From Bradyrhizobium valentinum (GTDB lineage: Bacteria; Pseudomonadota; Alphaproteobacteria; Rhizobiales; Xanthobacteraceae): a DNA stretch of 64,000 nt. Shown here one piece after another: positions 53,190 to 61,250 of the stretch. Position numbers and translations under genes: made by a program. The notes beneath the pieces are model-generated. The model was not told where the DNA came from. It was given only the letters and a program-made list of their open reading frames with translations, and ran no database searches. The stretch covers positions 283,696 to 347,695 of the forward strand of contig NZ_LLXX01000119.1 of NCBI RefSeq assembly GCF_001440405.1. Direction: 5' to 3'. Every line of letters begins with the position of its first letter. Within the stretch, counting starts at the first letter, position 1.

Positions 53190-54266
53190 GTGTTTGACGC
53201 TGGCATAAGCTGGACAGCTTTACATGGTCATCGGCCGCGGCGGGATGTCGTCGTCGACCTCACGCCAGGCATTTCACTTGCTTTGGTGCGCTGCGCGCCG
53301 CCGATGCAAATGCTGAGCATTTCCCGGTGCGGTACTACCGTGGAGATTTATTGGCCGTCGGGTGAGGCAGGCGTTTACCTGCGATGCCGTATTGAGCTGA
53401 AATCCGAGCTGAACTCGAAAGATCGGGACCTGTTGCGGCGTCGGCGGCTCGCCCATCAGACGGCGAACTATCAATCATCGGCATTGGCGATCCTTGCAAT
53501 GATGTTGCTGCTCGCGGTGTGCGGTTGGATCGTCGGTGGGACCGAGGGCATGCGGCGCGCGTTACAGGGAGCCGCCCCCCGCCCCGATGGCACGGTCATC
53601 TCGCGCGAGAGCATGTATCGCTGGTTCGGCGCCCGCCTGCTGTCCCACGCCCAGGTGCCGGAGTTGTTCGCCATTCTGACGAAGATTTGCGGCCGAGCCG
53701 GCTTGGCTCGAGTGCCGGAGCTTTATTGTCTACCGGCGCCAAGCGATATGAATGCCTACGCGCTCGGCGGACCGGAACGCAGCGCCATCGTCTTAACTGA
53801 GGGGCTGTTGCGAGGCATGACGCGCGAAGAGATCGCCGGGATCTTGGCCCACGAAGTGGCGCATATCCGCAACAATGACACCTGGACAATGAGTTGGGCG
53901 ACTGCATTGCGTCGTGCGATCGATTGGACCTCGCTCGCCGGTCTCGCCCTGCTGCGAACGCGACATAACCACGGCGCGATGAGGGCAAGCCAGCCATTGG
54001 CGACGCTGCTGAGCGCAGCTCCGACGCTCGGTCAGCTGCTTGGACTGGCGCTGTCGCGCGTCCGCGAACTGGATGCGGATGCAACCGCGCTAGAATTGAC
54101 CGGCGACTCGCGGGCACTCATCGCCGCACTTGATAAGCTGGAGCGCCATCATACCGGCTCTGTGCCAATGGCTGTGTCTGCATTCGGGCATGATCCCATG
54201 CGCTTGCTTCGCAGCCACCCCGCTACCTCCGAGCGCGTCGGTACTCTACTCAACCTCACTTTTTAG
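53190..54266 (+). CDS. M48-family (HtpX-like) zinc metalloprotease
   Basis: About 358 residues from a GTG at 53190; the frame is open from TTG 53160 and an ATG at 53307 is a third option. An N-terminal region of about 100 residues is followed by a membrane segment (ALAILAMMLLLAVCGWIVGG). The protease domain carries the zinc site GILAHEVAHIRNND (HExxH) and the third ligand region SRVRELDADATAL. C-terminal HPATSERVGTLLNL is typical of M48. These enzymes cleave misfolded membrane or secreted proteins. First gene of the tRNA-Gln insertion; whether it acts on the downstream proteins is unknown. Confidence 0.83.
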   Translation: MFDAGISWTALHGHRPRRDVVVDLTPGISLALVRCAPPMQMLSISRCGTTVEIYWPSGEAGVYLRCRIELKSELNSKDRDLLRRRRLAHQTANYQSSALAILAMMLLLAVCGWIVGGTEGMRRALQGAAPRPDGTVISRESMYRWFGARLLSHAQVPELFAILTKICGRAGLARVPELYCLPAPSDMNAYALGGPERSAIVLTEGLLRGMTREEIAGILAHEVAHIRNNDTWTMSWATALRRAIDWTSLAGLALLRTRHNHGAMRASQPLATLLSAAPTLGQLLGLALSRVRELDADATALELTGDSRALIAALDKLERHHTGSVPMAVSAFGHDPMRLLRSHPATSERVGTLLNLTF

Positions 54267-54752
54267 CAATCGCGTGAGCCGAAGCAGATGTGCTTCGGCG
54301 AGAGTGCTGACTAGGCTGACAAGATCCGCGCGTCTTGGAATTTTCATGGAGTTGCCACCAAAATATCGTCGCGTTTCCGCGAAACTATTCGCGCTTGAAC
54401 GCGTTCGGGGAAAAGTCAGCGATCAATCGCAGAGCGTCTGAGCGGACGTAAGTGGCCGGCCTCTAGGAGATGGCTGGTAAGAAACAACAAACCCGCTCCT
54501 TCATCTCTCAACGGCTTTGTTTTGCCGCCTTATGCTTCTCATTCGTTTGTTGCCTTGAGGAACGCAGTTCGCGTGCCTCAAGGAAGATGTGGCCTATTGC
54601 TGCGACGTGTCCGGCGTTGAGCATTTGAATTTGAAAAATGCAAAGCCGTCACAAACCGGCGTGACGGACTGTGCCACCGAAGGACCTCGCATGCGGATGC
54701 TCCTTCAAAGGGCTTTGGGCTGAGGGCACCAACCATCGCAAGGAGAATGGCG
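54267..54752. other. Gap of about 490 bases before the Q/G-rich protein gene
   Basis: No gene recognised. The end has the strong ribosome site AAGGAG (54740-54745), 7 bases before the ATG at 54753. Probably contains a promoter. Confidence 0.4.
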
Positions 54753-55472
54753 ATGACCTACTTTGACACCCCGCAACATAATCCGCAGTTCGGACAGTTC
54801 GGTCCGCAACAACAAGGGGGATGGGGAGCATTAGGTTCGCAAGGCGGTCTTGGACAAGGCGGTCTTGGACAAGGCGGACAGGCGGCCTACGGCCAGCAAT
54901 ATGGACAATACGGCGGTCAGCAGCCCTTCGGCGCATTCGGATATAGCCCCGGCTGGGGCGGGCAACCGATGGGATGGGGCCAGCAGTGGGGTGGCCAACA
55001 GCGCCAGCTTTCGCAACAGGACGTGAACGAGGTCGTGCGTCAACTGGTACCGGCGCTGCCTCAAATCCTCGCGCAAGCACAAAATCCGTTCGGCGGAATC
55101 AGCTACGCAGCCTACGGCCAAGCGCCGCGGCAGCTGAGCCCGCAGGACGTGAATGAAGTCGTGCGGCAAATCCTGCCCGTCGTTCCGCAGATCGTTGGAA
55201 TGCTGCAGAGTCAGCAGCAACCTCACTATGCGGCCATGCAGGGCGGCCTCGGTCAGGGTCAGTTCGGAGGCCTCGGCCAGCTTGGTCTCGGCCATCCAGC
55301 GCAGGCCTGGGGCACACCTCAGTTCCAGTCGGCGTTCGGCGGTCCCATGGCCTTTGGCCAGCAGCGACAACTGACGCAGCAGGATGTGGCCGACATCACC
55401 CGCCAGCTGATCGGCGTCATTCCTCAGGTCATAGGTAACCTTCAGGCCTATAGCCAACAGCGGATGATCTGA
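54753..55472 (+). CDS. Q/G-rich low-complexity protein with three helical repeats
   Basis: 239 residues. The ATG at 54753 fits AAGGAG with 7-base spacing; the ATG at 54747 is too close to it. Residues 1-80 are a low-complexity Gln/Gly/Tyr/Phe/Trp-rich region of prion-like composition, including a 15-bp DNA tandem repeat (54843-54872). Three copies of a 25-residue amphipathic unit follow: RQLSQQDVNEVVRQLVPALP, RQLSPQDVNEVVRQILPVVP and RQLTQQDVADITRQLIGVIP, separated by Gly/Gln-rich linkers. No signal peptide. I do not recognise the family. It is followed by a small protein and a subtilisin gene on the same strand. It may be a structural or self-assembling protein; that is speculation. Confidence 0.75.
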   Translation: MTYFDTPQHNPQFGQFGPQQQGGWGALGSQGGLGQGGLGQGGQAAYGQQYGQYGGQQPFGAFGYSPGWGGQPMGWGQQWGGQQRQLSQQDVNEVVRQLVPALPQILAQAQNPFGGISYAAYGQAPRQLSPQDVNEVVRQILPVVPQIVGMLQSQQQPHYAAMQGGLGQGQFGGLGQLGLGHPAQAWGTPQFQSAFGGPMAFGQQRQLTQQDVADITRQLIGVIPQVIGNLQAYSQQRMI

Positions 55473-55570
55473 GCGCAATTCGCGGCCAGTCCGCAAGGTA
55501 ATCAGCCACCGCCGCCCAAAGCGGCGGTTGCGGTCTCTGCCGTCATGCTTCCCTCCGGAGGAGAACATCC

Positions 55571-56029
55571 ATGTCCGATTCCAATCCTTCTGGCGCAACC
55601 GCGTCACAGCCACGCCCGGCAGACATTCAGCAGCTCGTCGCGCTGCTCGGCAATTTGATGCCGCTTCTCATGCGCCTTCAGTCTCAACCTTTTGAGCAAC
55701 CGTTCCAGACCATGCCCGGTAGCCTGCCGATACCGAACCCGGTCCTCGATCGTCAGGCCGCGGAAAACATGATCGGCGATATGGTCGCGGAATCGCTACG
55801 CTCGCTTTCCGCCTTTCTCGCAGCCAACGCAGCGCAGCATGCCGGCCTGGAGAACTGCGTGCCGATCGTGACCCAAGCCGCGCACAGGTTTGCCGCGCGG
55901 GATTATGCGCAGGCCTTCGACCTGATCGGGCAGGCCTATCGCATGATCGAAATCGTCCGCGCAGCTGATCCGCGCGTTCCGCCGGTGCGACAGGCTTCGA
56001 CCGATCAGACTCGATCCTCAATCCACTAA
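55571..56029 (+). CDS. Small helical protein of unknown function
   Basis: 152 residues with a strong leader (GGAGGAGAACATCC). The N-terminal phrase DIQQLVALLGNLMPLLMRLQSQ resembles the helical units of the preceding protein (DVNEVVRQLVPALPQILAQAQ). The rest is helical and Ala-rich (AENMIGDMVAESLRSLSAFLAANAAQHAG, AAHRFAARDYAQAFDLIGQAYRMIEIVRA), like a small TPR-type bundle. No signal peptide. 98 bases after the Q/G-rich gene and 17 bases before the subtilisin start, so it is very likely in one operon with the latter. Confidence 0.75.
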   Translation: MSDSNPSGATASQPRPADIQQLVALLGNLMPLLMRLQSQPFEQPFQTMPGSLPIPNPVLDRQAAENMIGDMVAESLRSLSAFLAANAAQHAGLENCVPIVTQAAHRFAARDYAQAFDLIGQAYRMIEIVRAADPRVPPVRQASTDQTRSSIH

Positions 56030-56046
56030 AGGTGGGAGGCGACACC

Positions 56047-57870
56047 ATGGCAGCAAGTTCAGATGATGCGCGCTCCACGGCGAGCGGCGACCGACGCAAA
56101 TCAGCACGTGACGCGCGCTCAGCCCCGGCCGGTGATCGAAGAAAACCGGCTCGCACCAGTCAGTACATGATTGCGCCGGCGGGACCTGGCGTAAGCGGTC
56201 AAGAGCTAGCCGAGCAGCTCAACCAGTTCGGCAACATCGAAATCCTGCGGACCCGTGACCGGCGCGACACCACTGCCCCGCCGATTGCGGTCGTGCGCAT
56301 AGCTGACGATGCCGCCACCGCACTGCGCCGCTCCGCAGCCGGCAGCTTGATCATCGAGCCGGACCTCCATCTGCGAGCTGCATCATTCGCTGGCGCGTCA
56401 TCGGTTCTCCCGACGGCCCCGATGATGACCGCATTCGGGCCGGATTTGAAGGTGACGATCCGGATCGTGAGCGAAGCCGGCACGCCCGTGGAGCAGACGG
56501 CGGTGCGGCTCATCGGCGAGCAGGTGTCAGTTCAGGGACTGACGGATAACGACGGCAGAATAGATCTGACGCTGCAAGGCGAGCAGCCGGACACGGTCGC
56601 TGCCATATTTGTCAACCCGCGCTCCGGCTTTTGGGGCCTGTGGCAACATCGACCTCATCTCGACGCCGATGCGGTGAACATCTTCACCCTAAAACCGGTG
56701 TCGCTGCCGGAGGCGCTGGATTGGGGGGGCGCAGCCATGCAGGTTGATCAGATCCCGAAGCAATGCCGCGGCGCCGGAATCAAGATCGCTCTGATCGACA
56801 GCGGCGTTGCGACCAGCCACAAGCGATTGACCAGAATCGATCACGGTATCGACATCAGGAGCGCCGAAGCAAAATCCTGGTCGAAGGACGCAATCGGCCA
56901 CGGCACGCCATGCGCGGGCCTTATCAGTGCCGCGCCCCAGACAGCGCACGGCGTACAGGGTTACGCGCCGGACAGCGAGCTGCATATCTGCAAGCTTCCG
57001 TCCGATGCCTATTGCAGCGATCTGATCGTGGCGCTCGACTATTGCCTGCAGAACGCCATTGACGTGGCGTGTCTGGGATTCGGTTGCGAGCGCGGCTCAG
57101 CTCTGGTTGAGCAACGCATCGCTGAGGCAAAACAGCATGGCATGAGCCTCATTGCGGCTGCCGGAAATTCCGCAGGAGCGGTGCTATTTCCGGCTTGCTC
57201 CCCGAACGTCATGGCGGTTGGTGCGGTCGGACAAGCGGGAAGCTTCCCAGAGGACAGTCCGCAGGCGGCACAAGCGGCGGCAGCCATCGCGCTCGCCGGC
57301 GGGTTCTTCGTACCGCCGTTTTCCTGTCGCGGGCCCGAGCTCGACCTCTGCGCGCCTGGCGTTGCGATCACTGCCTGCCAGTCCCCTGACAGTTACGCGG
57401 TCTGTGACGGGACCTCGCTCGCGGCTGCCCACGTTACCGCACTCGCAGCCCTGATCCTCGCCGATCACAGCGATTTCAAGAGCAGTTTCGCTGCCAGAGA
57501 TTTGCAACGCGTCGAACGGCTATTCCAGATTCTCAAGGATACCGCGCAGCCGATCGGTCATCCCTGGCAGACCGGGGCTGGGCTACCGAACGCGGCGCGT
57601 GCGCTTGGCATCTGGTCTGAGCAGCGAGCGACAGTCGTGCCGCTGGATGTCGGATTGCGTCAGATGCGCAGCGCCATTCGGCAGCTCGACCAGATTCAGT
57701 TCGGCGCAAGCAACTTGATGCCGCTCGAGCTGCCGCGTGGTCCGGCCAAGGTGAGTAGCCTGCCGCTGAGTTCGGGACCTCTGGCGTTCCAGGCCGACGG
57801 CGGCGGGAAAGCAAGCATCCACGAACTCAAGGCAGCAATGGCGTTCGCTGGTTTGGCGGCAGAACGCTAA
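56047..57870 (+). CDS. Subtilisin-like (S8) serine protease without a signal peptide
   Basis: 607 residues from the ATG at 56047 (GGGAGG 7 bases upstream); a GTG at 56032 is too near that site. Order: a basic N-terminus, a propeptide/I9-like segment (about 40-110, YMIAPAGPGVSGQELAEQL...), a beta-sandwich-like part (about 135-215), then the S8 domain. Triad: Asp251 (IALIDSGVA), His285 (GHGTPCAGLI) and Ser457 (DGTSLAAAHVTALAAL). Asn of the oxyanion hole lies in AAAGNSAG. No Sec or Tat signal, so it would be cytoplasmic unless exported otherwise. Last gene of the set with the 152-residue and Q/G-rich proteins, which are candidate substrates or partners. Confidence 0.87.
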   Translation: MAASSDDARSTASGDRRKSARDARSAPAGDRRKPARTSQYMIAPAGPGVSGQELAEQLNQFGNIEILRTRDRRDTTAPPIAVVRIADDAATALRRSAAGSLIIEPDLHLRAASFAGASSVLPTAPMMTAFGPDLKVTIRIVSEAGTPVEQTAVRLIGEQVSVQGLTDNDGRIDLTLQGEQPDTVAAIFVNPRSGFWGLWQHRPHLDADAVNIFTLKPVSLPEALDWGGAAMQVDQIPKQCRGAGIKIALIDSGVATSHKRLTRIDHGIDIRSAEAKSWSKDAIGHGTPCAGLISAAPQTAHGVQGYAPDSELHICKLPSDAYCSDLIVALDYCLQNAIDVACLGFGCERGSALVEQRIAEAKQHGMSLIAAAGNSAGAVLFPACSPNVMAVGAVGQAGSFPEDSPQAAQAAAAIALAGGFFVPPFSCRGPELDLCAPGVAITACQSPDSYAVCDGTSLAAAHVTALAALILADHSDFKSSFAARDLQRVERLFQILKDTAQPIGHPWQTGAGLPNAARALGIWSEQRATVVPLDVGLRQMRSAIRQLDQIQFGASNLMPLELPRGPAKVSSLPLSSGPLAFQADGGGKASIHELKAAMAFAGLAAER

Positions 57871-57907
57871 AGCGCGATGGCTCTAAGTCGAATCGCAATC
57901 GCGCTTT
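57869..57907. terminator. Hairpin after the subtilisin gene
   Basis: AAAGCGCGAT (57869-57878) pairs with ATCGCGCTTT (57898-57907), 10 perfect bp around a 19-base loop, starting at the stop codon. Likely transcription end. Confidence 0.5.
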
Positions 57908-58250
57908 AGTCGGTCGCGTCCGTCGCATTTATCGCGGCGGGCGGACACCGCTTATTGCCAAGGGCTGCGCGACACACCTCGTGGTCCCGGGACGCATCAT
58001 TTCGATTGGTTGTCCGATTTGCTCGCCGCAATACCCTGTTCTACGATGAGGACATAACGGCGCTGCCCCGACTAGTCTCCGCGGTATATGTTGGGATGAA
58101 AGCCATGGAGATAAGCCGATATGGTCAGCATGACGCGCGAAGCCGTTTCGTTCGATTCTCGACCGAGCTTCTAAATCTCAATTTCCAAACACGCCCCTAA
58201 ACTTGGCCGGGAACAGAGCTGTTTATATAACGAACACAGCAGCTTGCACG
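57908..58250. other. Non-coding flank of the tRNA-Gln att site
   Basis: No gene. From about 58140 the sequence is loosely similar to 52456-52538 (shared phrases TTCGATTCT, CGAGCTTC, ATTTCCAAAC, ATAACGAAC and CAGCAGCTT), so the duplication extends beyond the 48 identical bases with small gaps. Confidence 0.5.
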
Positions 58251-58251
58251 C

Positions 58252-58326
58252 TGGCTGGGGCGGGAGGGATCGAACCTCCGAATGGCGGAATCAAAATCCG
58301 CTGCCTTACCGCTTGGCTACGCCCCA
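58252..58326 (-). tRNA. tRNA-Gln (anticodon TTG)
   Basis: A 75-base gene with CCA encoded. On the minus strand: acceptor TGGGGCG pairing with CGCCCCA (the U1-A72 pair is typical of tRNA-Gln), anticodon stem GCGGA/TCCGC with loop TTTTGAT giving anticodon TTG, and T-arm GGAGG-TTCGATC-CCTCC. Its 3' half is the insertion site of the element at 52539-58298. Confidence 0.95.
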
Positions 58327-58609
58327 ACAGGCCGAGGCCGAACGCGCCGGGGATGCCCCGCGCGAACCGGTTCGGACAATGCCGGTCTATAGAGGGACTT
58401 CAGCCATTTCAACAGGCTGAAATCTCGAATTTCACCCGAATCCGCCCCGCAGGGGCGTGAGCCTTTATATATAGGATATATAGGGACCGTCCGCCGCCGG
58501 TTTCCGCCGCCCCCGAGCGAGGCGAATACCGCCCGGCGGAGAGTTGAGAGAGCCCCGGTTTCGTGGGAAGACGGCGGCAGCTCATTACTCCAAAAGCGAG
58601 ATTTTCGTC

Positions 58610-60394
58610 ATGACTTACCGCGCGCCGATCTCCGACATCCTGCTCGCGCTCAACCACGGCGCAGGCCTGCAGGCGGCCGTGAAGGCCGGCCATTACGGCG
58701 ATTTCGACGGCGACATCGCCGCGGCCGTGCTGGAGGAAGCCGGAAAATTCGCCGGCGACGTGCTGGCGCCGCTGAACCGCGTGGGCGACGAACACGGCAT
58801 CAAGCTCGCCGACAACAAGGTGACGACCGCGCCCGGCTGGCCGGACGCCTATCAGCGCTGGGCCGCCGCCGGGTGGAACGCGGTGTCGGGCCCGGAAGCT
58901 TTTGGCGGCCAGGGCCTGCCGCTCGCCATCAACGCCGCCTGCACCGAAATCTGGAGCGCGTCGAACATCGCCTTCGGCCTCTGCCCGCTGCTCACGCTCT
59001 CTGCGATCGAGGCGCTCGACGCCCATGGCAGCGAGGGGCTGAAGAAAATCTATCTGGAAAAACTCGTCTCCGGCGAATGGACCGGCACGATGCAACTCAC
59101 CGAGCCGCAGGCCGGCTCCGACGTCGGAGCCTTGCGTACTCGCGCGGAGCGCGCGCCCGACGGCAGCTATCGCATCAAAGGGACCAAGATCTTCATCACC
59201 TATGGCGACCACGACATGACCGACAACATCGTGCATTTCGTGCTGGCGCGCCTGCCCGATGCGCCCGCTGGCACCAAGGGGATTTCGCTGTTCCTGATTC
59301 CGAAATTCCTCGTCAACGCCGATGGCTCGCTCGGCGCGCGCAACGACATCTATCCGTCAGGCGTCGAGCACAAGCTCGGCATGCACGCCTCCCCCACCTG
59401 CACCATGACCATGGGCGATCATGGTGGCGCCATCGGTAACCTGATCGGCGAGGAAAACAAGGGCATGCTCTGCATGTTCACAATGATGAACCAGGCCCGC
59501 CTCGGCGTCGGCCTCGAAGGCGTCGGCATCGCCGACCGCGCCTATCAGCAGGCGCTGGCGTTCGCACAGGAACGCCGCCAGGGCCGCGCCGTCGGCAAGA
59601 AGGGCGACGGGCTCGATCCGATCATCGTGCATCCCGACGTCAAGCGGATGCTCTTGCAAATGCGGAGCATGACGGCCGCCGCGCGCTCGATCTGCTACGC
59701 CACTGCTGTCGCGCTCGACATTTCCGTGCGCGCCAAGGACGCCAAGGTGCGCGCAGATGCCGCCGCCCGCGGCGCGCTGCTGACGCCGATCGCAAAGGCG
59801 TTCTCCACCGACATCGGCAACGAGGTGACGTATCTGGGCGTGCAGATCCACGGCGGTATGGGGTTCATCGAGGAAACGGGCGCCGCGCAGCATTATCGTG
59901 ATGCGCGCATCACCTCGATCTATGAAGGCACCAACGGCATCCAGTCGATCGACCTCGTCACGCGCAAGCTCGCCGCCAATGGCGGCGCGTCGGTCTGGGC
60001 CCTGCTCGATGAACTGGGCGGCATCGTCAAGCAGGTCGAAGCCTCGAACGATCCCGCCTTCGGCACCACCGGCACCAAGCTGCGGGATGCGCTCGGCTCG
60101 CTCGAACGCGCCAGCAAATGGCTGCTGGAGTGCGTGGCTTCCGCGCCGAACGATGCGCTCGCCGGCGCCACGCCGTATCTGCGCCTGTTCGGCTCGACGC
60201 TCGGCGGCTGCATGCTGGCCGGCGAAGCGCTGGCTGCCAAGAACAGCGGCGAGGCCGGCGGCGATCCGCAGCGCTACGTGACGGTGGCGCGGTTCTTTGC
60301 CGAGAACATCACTGTGCAGGCGGGATCGCTGGAGAAGACGGTCACCGACTCGGCCGAAGCCGTGAACGGCGCGGACGCGGTGTTGCTGGGATGA
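58610..60394 (+). CDS. Acyl-CoA dehydrogenase, DmdC-like subfamily
   Basis: 594-residue FAD enzyme oxidising an acyl-CoA thioester. The length and start (MTYRAPISDILLALNHGAGL) match the long DmdC-like (3-methylmercaptopropionyl-CoA dehydrogenase) branch. Signature: EWTGTMQLTEPQAGSDVGALRTRA. The catalytic region is QIHGGMGFIEETGAAQHYRDARITSIYEGTNGIQ. Upstream in-frame extension to 58544 is rejected. Many such enzymes act on ordinary fatty acyl-CoAs, so the sulfur substrate is not implied. Outside the tRNA-Gln insertion. Confidence 0.9.
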   Translation: MTYRAPISDILLALNHGAGLQAAVKAGHYGDFDGDIAAAVLEEAGKFAGDVLAPLNRVGDEHGIKLADNKVTTAPGWPDAYQRWAAAGWNAVSGPEAFGGQGLPLAINAACTEIWSASNIAFGLCPLLTLSAIEALDAHGSEGLKKIYLEKLVSGEWTGTMQLTEPQAGSDVGALRTRAERAPDGSYRIKGTKIFITYGDHDMTDNIVHFVLARLPDAPAGTKGISLFLIPKFLVNADGSLGARNDIYPSGVEHKLGMHASPTCTMTMGDHGGAIGNLIGEENKGMLCMFTMMNQARLGVGLEGVGIADRAYQQALAFAQERRQGRAVGKKGDGLDPIIVHPDVKRMLLQMRSMTAAARSICYATAVALDISVRAKDAKVRADAAARGALLTPIAKAFSTDIGNEVTYLGVQIHGGMGFIEETGAAQHYRDARITSIYEGTNGIQSIDLVTRKLAANGGASVWALLDELGGIVKQVEASNDPAFGTTGTKLRDALGSLERASKWLLECVASAPNDALAGATPYLRLFGSTLGGCMLAGEALAAKNSGEAGGDPQRYVTVARFFAENITVQAGSLEKTVTDSAEAVNGADAVLLG

Positions 60395-60437
60395 CAGTTC
60401 GTACAGATGGACGCAGCCCCCTGACCATGGCCGAGCA

Positions 60438-60647
60438 TCAGCGGTAGTACAAACGCACTACCCCGCCCATCGGCATAGGGCGCGACAGCCGGTGAATTCG
60501 TCCGACGTCAGCCATCCAGCGCAGCTTGTGTTGGATCGTTGGGCGCGTCCACATGTCGAGGCGCTTCCAGATCTTGCTTGCCGCCGCCGCATTGGCTTCG
60601 CCGACGGGAACTACGTTCCATAATTTGTCCAAATCGGACTCAGTCAT
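60438..60647 (-). CDS. Small basic protein, possibly winged-helix
   Basis: 69 residues from the ATG at 60647 (TTG at 60680 gives 80). TESDLDKLWNVVPVGEANAAAASKIW, then KRLDMWTRPTIQHKLRWMADVGRIHRLSRPMPMGGVVRLYYR, has the alternation of a winged-helix domain ending in a beta-wing. Residue use looks protein-like. No family recognised. Confidence 0.55.
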   Translation of the reverse strand: MTESDLDKLWNVVPVGEANAAAASKIWKRLDMWTRPTIQHKLRWMADVGRIHRLSRPMPMGGVVRLYYR

Positions 60648-60680
60648 GCGAAGGCTTCCCGAGACTTTTCCTAGATCCAA

Positions 60681-61250
60681 ATCGGTGCGTGCCGACTACG
60701 AAAAGTGGCCCGCTCAGCTAAACGCCAGGGCGAGTAAGCCGGAACCGAGCAGAAAAAGGCCGGCGACGGTAACCGCAAGGAATGCATTGGAGGCAAATTC
60801 GTCACGCATTGTTCCCATTCCACGAGACCGCCATTACATCAGGCGGTCCTTGCGAAGTTGCATCTGCGGATTTCAGCCACCCGTGCACGGCAATATTGGC
60901 GGTAAAGCACGCTGAGAAGCATCCACATGATCGCACCCCGTTGTTTGATCGTGGGCTTTTGATATCAGGCCTCCGTTTCGGGGTGTCTTCGCGGCCTTCG
61001 AAAAATGGTTTCGGGCGTATTGCAGCATTGTTTCGTGTGGGACAGGGCGGCACACTTACGGCTCAAACGTTGCAGAACGTCCGCCGAGTTCCATGTTTGC
61101 AGCGCGTGGTATTGAAGCAACACCTTGGAAAAAATGAAAGATCACGTAGTCTCCGGCCGTTGCGCATTTATTTCGCAATGCGAAGAATGAGCGCTGTCGC
61201 GTGCTTGGCTTTGCAATTGGGCTCATGCGGAGCCTTGGGGAGGCCGGATC
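60681..61250. other. 570-base region without a recognised gene
   Basis: Several short overlapping frames on both strands, none convincing. The end has GGGGAGGCCGGATC before the next ATG. Confidence 0.4.

Larger units (their letters stand above)
52539..58298. mobile_element. 5.7-kb insertion flanked by a duplicated tRNA-Gln 3' half
   Basis: A 48-base identical direct repeat (52539-52586 and 58251-58298) bounds the segment. The right copy is the 3' half of an intact tRNA-Gln gene on the minus strand. The left copy has only that half (anticodon loop to CCA). This is the arrangement left when an integrating element inserts into a tRNA 3' end. The cargo is an M48 protease, a Q/G-rich repeat protein, a 152-residue protein and a subtilisin. 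No integrase, transposase or relaxase is visible, so the element is either a remnant or moved in trans. Confidence 0.65.

Noticed and set aside
60526..60915. Plus-strand 129-codon frame and overlapping frames to 61528
   Set aside because: No ribosome site, no recognisable domain and overlap with a more protein-like minus-strand frame.
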